A stretch of 64,000 bases of DNA from Pseudogemmobacter hezensis (GTDB taxonomy: Bacteria > Pseudomonadota > Alphaproteobacteria > Rhodobacterales > Rhodobacteraceae), in assembly GCF_013155295.1 (NCBI RefSeq), contig NZ_JABJXT010000017.1, forward strand, positions 1 to 64,000, written 5' to 3'. Positions 35,061-43,276 of this stretch are shown here, piece by piece. The notes under the pieces were generated by a model, which searched no databases, was not told the DNA's origin, and saw only the letters and a program-made list of their open reading frames with translations. Each line of letters opens with the position of its first letter. The first letter of the stretch is position 1. The position numbers were made by a program, and so were the translations under genes.

Positions 35061-35936
35061 ATGGAATTCGTCTTTCTGTCTCAACTTCTGAACGGCCTGC
35101 TTGACGGGTTCTATTACATGCTGATCGCGCTTGGCCTGTCGCTGATCTTTTCGCTCGGCGGTATCGTCAACCTGGCGCATGGGGCGTTTTTCACCCTGGG
35201 GGCCTATCTGGCCTTTGTGATCGCGCCTCATACCGGGTTTTTCGGCGCATTGATCATCGCGCCGCTGATTGCGGCCCTGGTGGCGGTGATCGTCGAGCGG
35301 TTCCTCTTTACCCGTTTCTACCGGGTCGATCCGCTTTATTCGCTGCTGCTGACCTTCGCGCTGGCCATGATCATCGAGCAAAGCCTGCGCTGGTATTTCG
35401 GCGCGACACCACGGGCCTTTGCGATGCCCGACGCGCTGCGCGGCCAGGTTTTCCTGGGCGATTTCGTCTATTCGCGCTATCGGGTCTTCCTGATCGTGGT
35501 CGCGGTTCTGACTGTCGGTGCGGTCTGGTATCTGCTGAACCGCACCCCCTTTGGCCGGATCGTGCGAGCGGGCATCCAGAACCCTGATATCCTTGGTACG
35601 CTGGGGATCTCGCTCAGGCCCTATCTGTCCACCGTGGTTGCGCTGGCCATTGGCATTGCGGCCCTTGCCGGGGTGCTGATGGCGCCGATCCAGCCCGTGC
35701 ATCCCCTGATGGGGGTTGAGGTCGGCACCGCCGCCTTTGTGGTCGTGGTGATCGGCGGCCTTGGCTCTTTCTGGGGCGTTGTGGTTGCGGCGCTGCTGGT
35801 CGGGCTTGTGAAGGGCATCATGATCGGCCTCGGCCTGTCACAATTCTCGATGCTTGCCATCTATCTTCTGATGTTCGTGATCCTGCTGCTGCGCCCGCGT
35901 GGCCTGTTTGGCGAACGCATCACCCGTTTCGAATAG
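35061..35936 (+). CDS. Branched-chain-type ABC transporter permease (LivH-like)
   Basis: A 291-residue inner-membrane permease. Start at the ATG at 35061. It opens FLSQLLNGLLDGFYYMLIAL and continues GLSLIFSLGGIVNLAHGAFF, the family hallmark, with NRTPFGRIVRAGIQNPDILG and FVVVVIGGLGSFWGVVVAAL later. About eight membrane segments. It ends eight bases before the fused LivMGF gene and should form the channel with that protein's N-terminal domain. Confidence 0.9.
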   Translation: MEFVFLSQLLNGLLDGFYYMLIALGLSLIFSLGGIVNLAHGAFFTLGAYLAFVIAPHTGFFGALIIAPLIAALVAVIVERFLFTRFYRVDPLYSLLLTFALAMIIEQSLRWYFGATPRAFAMPDALRGQVFLGDFVYSRYRVFLIVVAVLTVGAVWYLLNRTPFGRIVRAGIQNPDILGTLGISLRPYLSTVVALAIGIAALAGVLMAPIQPVHPLMGVEVGTAAFVVVVIGGLGSFWGVVVAALLVGLVKGIMIGLGLSQFSMLAIYLLMFVILLLRPRGLFGERITRFE

Positions 35937-35943
35937 GTCTCAA

Positions 35944-38445
35944 ATGCAGAACGTCAAAACACTCGCGGCGGCGGCAGCCGCCCTGGTCCTTCTGCCGGTC
36001 GTGCTGTCCTTTCTGGGGCTCGGGGCAAGCAGTGCCGCCGAAGTCGTGATCTTCGCGCTGGCGGCAATCGGGCTGAATATCCTTGCAGGCTATACCGGCC
36101 TTGTTTCCTTCGGCCATGGCGCCTGGTTTGGCCTGGGGGCCTATGTGGCCGGGCTGACGGCGCTGCGCCTTGGCAATGGCTCGATGACGGTTGCGGTTGT
36201 GGCAGGCGTGGTTTTCACCGCGATTGTCGCCACCGGGATCGGCTTTCTGGTGCTGCGCAGGCGCGGCGTCTATTTCTCGCTGATGACGCTGGCGCTGTCG
36301 GCGATGGGCTTCCAGCTTGCCTTCCGCTGGACCGAGGTCACCGGCGGCGAAAACGGCCTGGGCGGCATCGAGCGCCCTGCGCTGCTTGACAACAACATGA
36401 ACTTTTACATCGCCGTTTCGGTGATTGTTTTCCTGGTGGTGGCGCTGGTGCTGCGGGTGCTGAAATCGCCTGCGGGCAGCGTGCTGGCCGCTATCCGCGA
36501 GAATGAGGGCCGCGCCCAGGCGCTTGGCTATCACGTCCAGCGCTACAAGCTGCTGGCCTTTGTGCTTTCGGCCTCGGTCACATCGCTGGCGGGGGCGCTG
36601 CTGCTTTACAAGAACCGCCTGACCTCGGCCGAGCCGATGTCGCTGATCTTCTCGGGCGAGCTTTTGGCCATGGTGGTGATCGGGGGGATGCGCGGCTATC
36701 TGGGCCCGGCCCTTGGCGCGCTGTTCTATATCCTCTTCCGCGAATATCTCTCGATGTATACCGAGAACTGGCTGTTCTGGTTCGGGCTGATCTTCCTTGG
36801 CTTCGTGCTTTTCGCCCGTCAGGGCATGATCGGCATCGGCAATCAGATCGCGCAAAAGCTGTTCCCGGGCAAAACCACCGGGGCGGCGATGCAGGACCGC
36901 AAGGCCGAAAAGCATCCGCTGCCGGCGGCGATTGCCAACCGCGATGCGGGCGGCGGCGATGTGCTGGTGGCCGATGGCATCTCGCGCAATTTCGGGGCGC
37001 TGAAGGCGGTCAGCGGTGTCTCGATCCGGGTGAAGGACAAGACGCTTCACGCGCTGATCGGGCCGAATGGCGCGGGGAAAACCACCGCCTTCAACCTCTT
37101 GTCGGGCATCATCCCGACCAGTGAGGGGCGCGTGACCTTCCTGGGCCAGGAGATTTCGGGCCAGACGCCGGACCGGATCGCCGGGCTTGGGCTGGGGCGC
37201 TCGTTCCAGATCACCAGCCTTTTCCCCGACCTCAGCGTGCGCGAGAATGTCCGCCTGGCCGTTCAGGCCCAGCATGACAGCCGCAGCGCCGCCTTCCGCA
37301 GCACCGAAAGCGTTTCCGAGGTGCAGGAAAAGGTCGGCGAGATGCTGAACTGGGTTGGCCTTTCCGGCATGGAAGAGGCAAAGGCCAGCTCGCTGTCCTA
37401 TGGCGGGCAGCGGCTGCTGGATCTGGGCCTTGCGCTGGCGACAGAGCCGAAAGTCCTGCTGGCGGATGAGCCGCTGGCCGGTCTGTCGGTCGCCGAACGC
37501 GAGCGGGTCGGCCTTTTGATCAAGGATGTTTCGACCGCGATCCCGGTTTTGCTGGTCGAACATGATATCGACCGGGTCTTTGATCTGGCCGATCATGTTA
37601 CCGTCATGGCCGATGGCCAGGTGCTGGTTGATGGCACTGTCGATGATGCCCGCAATTCGGAAAAGGTGCGTGAGATCTATATCGGCTCGGGCACCTCTGA
37701 GGTTGCGGCCTCGGCGCGGCAGGGGCAGTTCTCGGACGAAAAGATCCTCAGCCTCGACCGGGTCAATCTGCATTATGGCAAAAGCCATATCCTCAATGAT
37801 GTGACCTTTGATCTGCACAAGGGCGAGATCCTTGCGCTCTTGGGGCGCAATGGGGCGGGGAAATCCTCGGTGCTGAAGGGGGTGACGGGGATCGTTACGC
37901 CCTCGTCCGGCTCTGTCAAACTGATGGGGACAGAGCTGGTCGGCCTTTCCAGTGCGCAGATTTCGCGCAAGGGGATCGGCTATGTGCCCCAGGGGCGCGG
38001 GCTTTTCGCGGGCATGACCGTGCGCGAAAACCTGGAACTGGGCCGCATCCGCCGCCAGACCGGCGAGGGCAGCCATTGGTCGCTTGAGGAAATCCTCGAA
38101 TATTTCCCCCGCCTTGGCGAGCGTCTGGATACCCCCGCCGATCGCATGTCGGGCGGCGAGCAGCAGATGGCCGCCGTGGCGCGGGCGCTGTCGGGCGATA
38201 TCCGGGTGCTTTTGCTGGATGAGCCATTCGAGGGCCTGGCCCCTGCGGTGGTCGAGCAGCTTTTCCGCACCTTTGACCGTCTGCGCGACCGCCTGGCGAT
38301 TGTGATTGTTGACCACAACCTAGACCTGGCGCTGGCGCTGTCTGACCGGACGGTGGTGCTGGAACGGGGCCGGGTGCTGCATCAGGTGGAATCGGCGAAA
38401 ATCGCGCAGGATCTGGATCTGCGGCGCGAAATGCTCTGGATGTAA
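35944..38445 (+). CDS. Triple fusion: LivM-like permease plus LivG-like and LivF-like ATPases
   Basis: One 833-residue frame holds three units normally made as separate proteins. Residues 1 to about 320 are a LivM-type permease (NILAGYTGLVSFGHGAWFGL, VSFGHG hallmark). A linker leads to a LivG-type ATPase with Walker A GPNGAGKTT (373-381), signature LSYGGQRLLDLGLALA and Walker B VLLADEPLAGL. From about residue 600 comes a LivF-type ATPase with Walker A GRNGAGKSS (634-642), MSGGEQQMAAVARALSG and VLLLDEPFEGL. All ATPase motifs are intact, so both sites should work. With LivH and LivK the whole importer needs only three genes. The linker shows no sign of a frameshift. Confidence 0.9.
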   Translation: MQNVKTLAAAAAALVLLPVVLSFLGLGASSAAEVVIFALAAIGLNILAGYTGLVSFGHGAWFGLGAYVAGLTALRLGNGSMTVAVVAGVVFTAIVATGIGFLVLRRRGVYFSLMTLALSAMGFQLAFRWTEVTGGENGLGGIERPALLDNNMNFYIAVSVIVFLVVALVLRVLKSPAGSVLAAIRENEGRAQALGYHVQRYKLLAFVLSASVTSLAGALLLYKNRLTSAEPMSLIFSGELLAMVVIGGMRGYLGPALGALFYILFREYLSMYTENWLFWFGLIFLGFVLFARQGMIGIGNQIAQKLFPGKTTGAAMQDRKAEKHPLPAAIANRDAGGGDVLVADGISRNFGALKAVSGVSIRVKDKTLHALIGPNGAGKTTAFNLLSGIIPTSEGRVTFLGQEISGQTPDRIAGLGLGRSFQITSLFPDLSVRENVRLAVQAQHDSRSAAFRSTESVSEVQEKVGEMLNWVGLSGMEEAKASSLSYGGQRLLDLGLALATEPKVLLADEPLAGLSVAERERVGLLIKDVSTAIPVLLVEHDIDRVFDLADHVTVMADGQVLVDGTVDDARNSEKVREIYIGSGTSEVAASARQGQFSDEKILSLDRVNLHYGKSHILNDVTFDLHKGEILALLGRNGAGKSSVLKGVTGIVTPSSGSVKLMGTELVGLSSAQISRKGIGYVPQGRGLFAGMTVRENLELGRIRRQTGEGSHWSLEEILEYFPRLGERLDTPADRMSGGEQQMAAVARALSGDIRVLLLDEPFEGLAPAVVEQLFRTFDRLRDRLAIVIVDHNLDLALALSDRTVVLERGRVLHQVESAKIAQDLDLRREMLWM

Positions 38446-38456
38446 GGAAGAACGCG

Positions 38457-39401
38457 ATGACAGAAATCGCAATTGTCGGCGCCGGGCTGATCGGGCGTGG
38501 CTGGGCCTTTGTCTTTGCCCGCGCCGGGTTCAGCGTCAGGGTCTGGGACAAGGATCCGGCGGTTCTGGCCCGGCTGGATGAGGATGTGGCGGCCATGATC
38601 GCCCAGACCGCGGCCTTCGGCCAGGCCGGCCCCGACCCCGAGGCGACCAGGGCCCGCATCCACGCGGTGCCCGATCTGGCGCTGGCGCTGCAGGGCGCGG
38701 GCCTTGTGCAGGAAAGCGGCCCCGAAGTGCTGGAAATCAAGCGCGCGCTTTTCGCCGAGCTTGACCTTCTGGCGGATCCGGGGGCGGTGCTGGCCTCGTC
38801 CTCATCGGCGCTGCTGGCCTCGGTCTTTGCCAGCGGTCTGCCCGGTCAGGCCCGCTGTCTGGTTGGCCATCCGGTCAACCCGCCGCATCTGGTGCCGGTG
38901 GTTGAAATCTCGCCCGCGCCCTTTACCGATCCGGCCGTGACGGCGCGGGCGCGTGAGATCTATGCCCAGGCGGGCCAGGTCCCGGTGATGATGGCGAAAG
39001 AGATTGACGGCTTTATCCTGAACCGTCTGCAGGCGGTGGTGCTGGCCGAAAGCCTGCGGCTGATCTCTGAGGGCTATGTCGATGTGCAGGGCCTTGATGA
39101 CACCATCCGCCACGGGCTGGGCCGTCGCTGGGCCTTCATGGGCCCGATGGAGACGATCAGCCTGAACGCGCCGGGGGGGGCTGCGGATTATCTGAACCGC
39201 TATGGGCCGATGATGGCCGCGCTGGCCCGCACCTCTGGCCGCGAAGAGGCCTTCACGCCCGAGGCCGCCGCCAAAGTCGCGGCTGCCTTCAGCGAAACCT
39301 CAACCCCCGAAACCGTGCGGGCGCGTCAGAACTGGCGCGACAGCGAGCTTGCCGCCCTGGCACAACACCTGGCGCAGCGCGCCACCCCATCGGTCAATTA
39401 A
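38457..39401 (+). CDS. 3-hydroxyacyl-CoA dehydrogenase-family enzyme (L-gulonate/carnitine dehydrogenase-like)
   Basis: A 314-residue NAD enzyme. The Rossmann motif IAIVGAGLIGRGWAFVFARA at residues 4-23 is followed by QESGPEVLEIKRALFAELD, SSSALLASVFA and GHPVNPPHLVPVVE, the signature of 3-hydroxyacyl-CoA dehydrogenase relatives acting on free acids, such as lambda-crystallin (L-gulonate 3-dehydrogenase) and carnitine dehydrogenase. It would oxidise a 3-hydroxy acid to a 3-keto acid. That product is exactly what the next enzyme (BKACE) cleaves, and the genes are only 10 bases apart. No thioesterase domain is fused, unlike some carnitine dehydrogenases. Confidence 0.85.
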   Translation: MTEIAIVGAGLIGRGWAFVFARAGFSVRVWDKDPAVLARLDEDVAAMIAQTAAFGQAGPDPEATRARIHAVPDLALALQGAGLVQESGPEVLEIKRALFAELDLLADPGAVLASSSSALLASVFASGLPGQARCLVGHPVNPPHLVPVVEISPAPFTDPAVTARAREIYAQAGQVPVMMAKEIDGFILNRLQAVVLAESLRLISEGYVDVQGLDDTIRHGLGRRWAFMGPMETISLNAPGGAADYLNRYGPMMAALARTSGREEAFTPEAAAKVAAAFSETSTPETVRARQNWRDSELAALAQHLAQRATPSVN

Positions 39402-39411
39402 GGACAGGACA

Positions 39412-40344
39412 ATGAGCCTTCAGGGAAAAGTCGTTATCACCTGCGCCGTGACGGGCGCGATCCATACCCCCTCGATGTCGCAGTATCTGCCGGTCTCGGC
39501 GGCTGAGATCGTCGATGCCGCCCTTGGGGCTGCCGAGGCGGGCGCGGCGGTCATCCACCTGCATGCACGTGATGAATCCGATGGCCGCCCCGATCAGTCG
39601 GTGGCCGCATTCGCGCCGATCCTGGGCGTGATCAAACAGCAAAGCGCAGCGGTTCTGAACATCACCACCGGCGGCGCCCCCACCATGTCAATCGCCGAGC
39701 GCATCCAGCCCGCGCAGCATTACAGGCCAGAGCTGGCCTCGCTGAACATGGGCACGATGAATTTCGGCCTTTTCCCGATGCTGAACCGCTATGACGCCGC
39801 GCTGAAACATCAATGGGAACGCGATTATCTGGGCAATAAAGACATCATCTTCCGCAATACCTTTGGCGATGTGGAACATGTGATGACGACGCTGGGCGCA
39901 GGCGGCACCCGGTTCGAGTTCGAATGCTATGACACCTCGCATCTTTACAACCTCAGGCACTTCTATGATCGCGGGCTGGTAACGGGGCCGCTGTTCATCC
40001 AGACCGTCTTTGGCCTGATGGGCGGGATCGGGGCGCATCCTGACGATGTCCTGCATATGAAGCGCACCGCAGACCGGCTGTTTGGCGACAATTACCGCTG
40101 GTCGGTGCTGGGCGCGGGGCGCAATCAGCTGAATATCGCGGCGATGGCGGCGGCGATGGGCGGCCATGTGCGCGTGGGCCTGGAAGACAACCTCTGGGCC
40201 GGGAAGGGCCGCCTTGCCGAAAGCAATGCCCAGCAGGTTCGCGCCGCCCGCCAGATCATCGAGGGTCTGGGCCTTGAGGTCGCAACCCCGGATGAGGCCC
40301 GCGAGATCCTCGCGCTGAAAGGGGCAGACCGCGTCGCATTCTGA
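39412..40344 (+). CDS. Beta-keto acid cleavage enzyme (BKACE, DUF849 family)
   Basis: A 310-residue zinc-dependent TIM-barrel enzyme starting at the ATG at 39412. It opens VVITCAVTGAIHTPSMSQYL, with metal ligands in VIHLHARD (H49 and H51) and a late GLEDN that supplies the remaining acidic site. BKACE enzymes condense a beta-keto acid with acetyl-CoA to give acetoacetate and a new CoA ester; the best known examples act on 3-keto-5-aminohexanoate and dehydrocarnitine. The substrate side chain cannot be read here. It follows the dehydrogenase that would make its substrate and ends at a terminator-like hairpin. Confidence 0.85.
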   Translation: MSLQGKVVITCAVTGAIHTPSMSQYLPVSAAEIVDAALGAAEAGAAVIHLHARDESDGRPDQSVAAFAPILGVIKQQSAAVLNITTGGAPTMSIAERIQPAQHYRPELASLNMGTMNFGLFPMLNRYDAALKHQWERDYLGNKDIIFRNTFGDVEHVMTTLGAGGTRFEFECYDTSHLYNLRHFYDRGLVTGPLFIQTVFGLMGGIGAHPDDVLHMKRTADRLFGDNYRWSVLGAGRNQLNIAAMAAAMGGHVRVGLEDNLWAGKGRLAESNAQQVRAARQIIEGLGLEVATPDEAREILALKGADRVAF

Positions 40345-40362
40345 CGCCCCCTCTCTCTTTCC

Positions 40363-40395
40363 GCCCCGCGCCCTGCCAGGGTGCGGGGCGCTTTT
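40363..40395 (+). terminator. Terminator-like hairpin between BKACE and SDR C
   Basis: GCCCCGC (40363-40369) and GCGGGGC (40383-40389), with CCCT and AGGG continuing the stem, are followed by GCTTTTC. It may end most transcripts after the BKACE gene, leaving the SDR gene 32 bases further on at lower level or from its own promoter. Confidence 0.65.
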
Positions 40396-40426
40396 CTCAC
40401 CTGCCCCGCTTTTGCAAGGATTGATC

Positions 40427-41191
40427 ATGTCTCTCAGCCCGCTTCCCAGTTTCTCGCTTGCCGGACGCACGGCCCTGATTACCGGCGCCGGGCGCGGGAT
40501 CGGCCAGGCGATTGCCGAGGTTTTCGCCCAGGCGGGCGCGCATGTCGTGCTTTGCGCCCGCACCGGGGCCGAGATTGCGGCGGTCGCAGACAGGCTGACG
40601 GCGGCGGGCCACAGCGCCGAGGCCCGCCCGGCGGATGTCACCGACCGCCAGGGATTTGAGGCCCTGGTATCCACGCTGCCTGCGCTGGATATCTTCGTCA
40701 ACAACGCTGGCACCAACCGCCCGAAACCGCAGCTTGAGGTGACCGAAGAGGATTTCGACCTGATCGTCGGGCTGAACCTGAAGGCGGCTTTCTTTGCCCA
40801 GGCCGCCGTGGCGCGGCGCATGATCGAGCTGGGGCAGGGCGGCTCGGTGATCAATATGTCCTCGATGCTGGGCCATATCGGCGCGGCGGACCGCTCGGTC
40901 TATTGCGCGACGAAATGGGGGATCGAGGGCATGACCAAAGCCACCGCCATCGAGCTGGCCCCGCATCAGATCCGGGTCAATACGATCTGCCCGACCTTCA
41001 TCGACACGCCGCTGACCAAACCCTATTTCGAAAAGCCGGAATTTGGCCAGCATGTGATGCGGATGATCAAGCTGGGGCGGCTGGGTCAGGTGGAGGACAT
41101 CACCGGGGCGGCGCTTTACCTGGCGTCAGAGGCCTCGTCGCTGATGACCGGCAATTCGATCGTGCTTGATGGGGGCTGGACCGCCGAATAG
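40427..41191 (+). CDS. SDR-family dehydrogenase C (catabolic island)
   Basis: A 254-residue short-chain dehydrogenase starting at the ATG at 40427, with AAGGA upstream; a TTG at 40412 is less likely. It has [31 protein letters not shown], the Ser in INMSSMLGHIG and the YCATKWG active site, and ends VLDGGWTAE. It is about 60% identical by eye to SDR A at 29974, so the two ends of the island carry duplicated enzymes. They may handle two stereoisomers or two steps of the same pathway. Confidence 0.85.
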   Translation: MSLSPLPSFSLAGRTALITGAGRGIGQAIAEVFAQAGAHVVLCARTGAEIAAVADRLTAAGHSAEARPADVTDRQGFEALVSTLPALDIFVNNAGTNRPKPQLEVTEEDFDLIVGLNLKAAFFAQAAVARRMIELGQGGSVINMSSMLGHIGAADRSVYCATKWGIEGMTKATAIELAPHQIRVNTICPTFIDTPLTKPYFEKPEFGQHVMRMIKLGRLGQVEDITGAALYLASEASSLMTGNSIVLDGGWTAE

Positions 41192-41232
41192 CGGCCAGCC
41201 TGTCAGTGTCCGGATCCGGGCTGCAGATCCCG

Positions 41233-42291
41233 CTATAGCAGGTTCATCCGAAAGCTGACCGAAAGCCCCATATCCGTGCCGCGCCAGGCGTCGATACTTG
41301 CATCGCGGGTCTCGATCCAGCTGCCGATATCAAGGGGACCGACGGGCAGCGTTACCCCGGCCCGGGTGCGGCGCTCATCGCGGGCCATGCCAAACAGTGC
41401 CCCGCCGCCGAAGTGGGTCTCGCTGAGTGAAAGCGTGACCAGCCGTCCGGCGACCTCGCCCGTCCAGTCAAGCGAGAGACGGCGGCGCATGGTATTCTCG
41501 CCCTGGATCTCTTCGCCCCAGGCATAGCCAAGGCTCCACATTCCGGCGTGATCGGTCAGCACCTGATGCGAAAGCTGCACCACCTCTTTGCGGTAGCCCT
41601 CGGTCGCAGTTGTGCCCAGGCTGAACCCGATCTGGTGCGAACCCGCGCCGCTTTGAAACAGGTGACGCGCGCCCAGGGTGGCGGTGAATGCGCCCTGGGT
41701 ATCGCGGCCGTCATATTGCGCCGAGGCCGCAAGGCAGGCATCGGTCCAGGTCCAGGCGGCTACGGGGTGCTCTGCGCAAAGGCGCAGGCCCGCGCCCGCA
41801 TGGTGATAGCCATGGGTGGGTTCCAGCTCTGCGCTCAGGCTTTGCGAAAGGCGCAGCCTGGCACCGGGCGCGTAAGACCAGCTTTGCCAGCCGCTATATT
41901 GCACCCCGATCAGCAGCGCCTCTTTGGCCCGCGATTCCGGTGTGACGATGAAGGCCAGCCCGCCCAGGGTGATCCGGTCGGCGGGGATGCCGTCATTGAT
42001 ATTCGGATCATGGCGCAGGGTTGGCACCAGCAGCCGCCCGCGGCTGAGGGTTTGCAGCGCAGGGCCGCCTGGCTGATGGCGAAAGCCCTGGCGGGCCAGC
42101 AGAAACTGGCCCAGCTGCGAGATCTGCGTCTCGCTGCGGCTGAGGGCGAAAAGCGCCAGGTCGGGCTGGCCCTGTTGCAAAGGCAGCCGCAGGTCCTGAG
42201 CGGCCAGAGGCATCAGACCTGCCGCCAGCCCCATCAGGCCGCCGCAAAGGGCGCCGCAGATGCGACGCCCCCATTTTCCGAATTCAGTCAC
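41233..42291 (-). CDS. Slam-like outer-membrane surface lipoprotein assembly factor (DUF560 barrel)
   Basis: A 352-residue protein started at the GTG at 42291, which overlaps the preceding lipoprotein gene by eight bases. After a signal-like start (ICGALCGGLMGLAAGLMPLA, cut near AAQD) and a short helical part, the segment LVPTLRHDPNINDGIPADRI marks the beginning of the Slam barrel, followed by many amphipathic strands and a C-terminal aromatic/aliphatic strand (LSVSFRMNLL). Slam proteins bring lipoproteins across the outer membrane. This one has only a short N-terminal region instead of the long TPR domain of neisserial Slam. Pairing with a TbpB-like lipoprotein supports the call. Confidence 0.7.
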   Translation of the reverse strand: MTEFGKWGRRICGALCGGLMGLAAGLMPLAAQDLRLPLQQGQPDLALFALSRSETQISQLGQFLLARQGFRHQPGGPALQTLSRGRLLVPTLRHDPNINDGIPADRITLGGLAFIVTPESRAKEALLIGVQYSGWQSWSYAPGARLRLSQSLSAELEPTHGYHHAGAGLRLCAEHPVAAWTWTDACLAASAQYDGRDTQGAFTATLGARHLFQSGAGSHQIGFSLGTTATEGYRKEVVQLSHQVLTDHAGMWSLGYAWGEEIQGENTMRRRLSLDWTGEVAGRLVTLSLSETHFGGGALFGMARDERRTRAGVTLPVGPLDIGSWIETRDASIDAWRGTDMGLSVSFRMNLL

Positions 42292-42856
42292 GATCCAGCG
42301 TGCCGACAAAGACGAGGCCCAGATTGCCTGCGGTGCTGGTAGCAGAGCCGGTGCCCTCAATAGCGGCAGCATTCGTGCCGAGGAAATCGCCATTGATCGC
42401 GCCCGTGACCGCGCCGGGGGCGGTGCCCGCCCCGGTCAGATTGCCGTTGATATCGGCGGCAAAGCCGTTTCCGGTGATCCGGCCATTGGTCACCCGCAAT
42501 GCGCCATTCAGCTCTTGTCCGGCGGCGGTGTTGAAGTCGTCAAACTCGCCGCTGATCTGGCCGGTGGCGAAATTCGCGGTCAGATCCATCTCGCCCAGCA
42601 TCTGCGCCGAGGCAATAGAGGCGGGCGCGCCGCCAAAGGCCATGCCGACCACGCCATCATATTCGGCACGGCCCGTGACCGGCATCGAGCTGGCCGAGGT
42701 CTGCGAGAGGTTGGCGGTCTCAGCAACCAGCCGCGCGGCATTGGCCGCATCGCTGGCATATTCCACCGTCGGGCTGTCATCGCCGCCGCCGCCAGAGCAG
42801 GCCGTCATCAGAGAAAGCACCGCAAGCGCGGCAGGGATACGCAGATAGAAGCTCAT
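42284..42856 (-). CDS. TbpB-like surface lipoprotein (probable Slam substrate)
   Basis: A 190-residue lipoprotein. The leader MSFYLRIPAALAVLSLMTAC ends in a lipobox-like MTAC and is followed by a flexible SGGGGDDS stretch, typical of surface-exposed lipoproteins. The rest resembles the eight-strand barrel of transferrin-binding protein B: GRAEYDGVVGMAFGG, LTANFATGQISGEFDDF, INGDFLGTNAAAIEGTG and a final GLVFVGTL. Small barrel lipoproteins of this type bind iron- or haem-carrying proteins or other ligands in pathogens; the ligand here is unknown. It lies between a PepSY gene and the Slam-like gene in one operon. Confidence 0.7.
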   Translation of the reverse strand: MSFYLRIPAALAVLSLMTACSGGGGDDSPTVEYASDAANAARLVAETANLSQTSASSMPVTGRAEYDGVVGMAFGGAPASIASAQMLGEMDLTANFATGQISGEFDDFNTAAGQELNGALRVTNGRITGNGFAADINGNLTGAGTAPGAVTGAINGDFLGTNAAAIEGTGSATSTAGNLGLVFVGTLDRD

Positions 42857-42889
42857 CCGGGTTGGTCCTTTCGGTCAGGGGGTCTGTGG

Positions 42890-43141
42890 TCAGTCGTCAT
42901 TGCGCTCGGTGAGGACTTCGCCGGTGGCGGCCTCGACCAGCGCTTCGATGCGGCGGCCCTGGGGGTTGATCGCCTCGATTTCATGGGTGCGCCCGTCATC
43001 CTCGGCGCTGCGCACGACATAGCCGCGGGCCTCAAAGGCCAGTACGGTCTCTGACAGCGGGCGGATGGGCTTTTGTTGCGCGTTGGCACTGATCGGGGTG
43101 ATAAGGGTCAGGGTGATGGCGAAAAGCGGCAGGCGAAACAT
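42890..43141 (-). CDS. Small periplasmic PepSY-domain protein
   Basis: An 83-residue exported protein. The ATG at 43141, with AAAGGA upstream, starts the signal peptide MFRLPLFAITLTLITPISAN (cut near ANAQQ). The remainder is a single PepSY unit (LAFEARGYVVRSAEDDGRTH, VEAATGEVLTE). PepSY domains are thought to act as inhibitors or sensors. It lies 33 bases before the lipoprotein gene in the same direction and diverges from a second PepSY gene that leads a two-component system. Confidence 0.7.
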   Translation of the reverse strand: MFRLPLFAITLTLITPISANAQQKPIRPLSETVLAFEARGYVVRSAEDDGRTHEIEAINPQGRRIEALVEAATGEVLTERNDD

Positions 43142-43215
43142 GGTAAGATGTCCTTTCATCGGGTCAGCGAGCAGGGGGCTTACCCCTGTGGCCTGGCCCT
43201 TTGATCACAACCGCG

Positions 43216-43255
43216 CTGACGCCTGGCTGACAGGCTCTGTCAGGGAATTGTCAGG
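43216..43255. promoter_or_regulatory. Direct repeats with 11-bp phasing between the divergent PepSY genes
   Basis: CTGAC at 43216 and 43227, and TGTCAGG at 43238 and 43249, start at 11-bp intervals; CTGACAG and CTGTCAG also form a dyad at 43227-43243. Tandem half-sites at about 11 bp are the usual target of OmpR/PhoP-type response regulators, and one is encoded two genes away at 43688. Confidence 0.6.
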
Positions 43256-43276
43256 AACGGGCAGCTAAGAAAGGCC

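Noticed and set aside
35920-38316. A 798-residue frame opposite the LivMGF fusion
   Set aside because: GC-rich codon bias leaves long antisense frames; the product is Arg/Gln/His-rich with no domain, while the plus strand encodes three intact domains.
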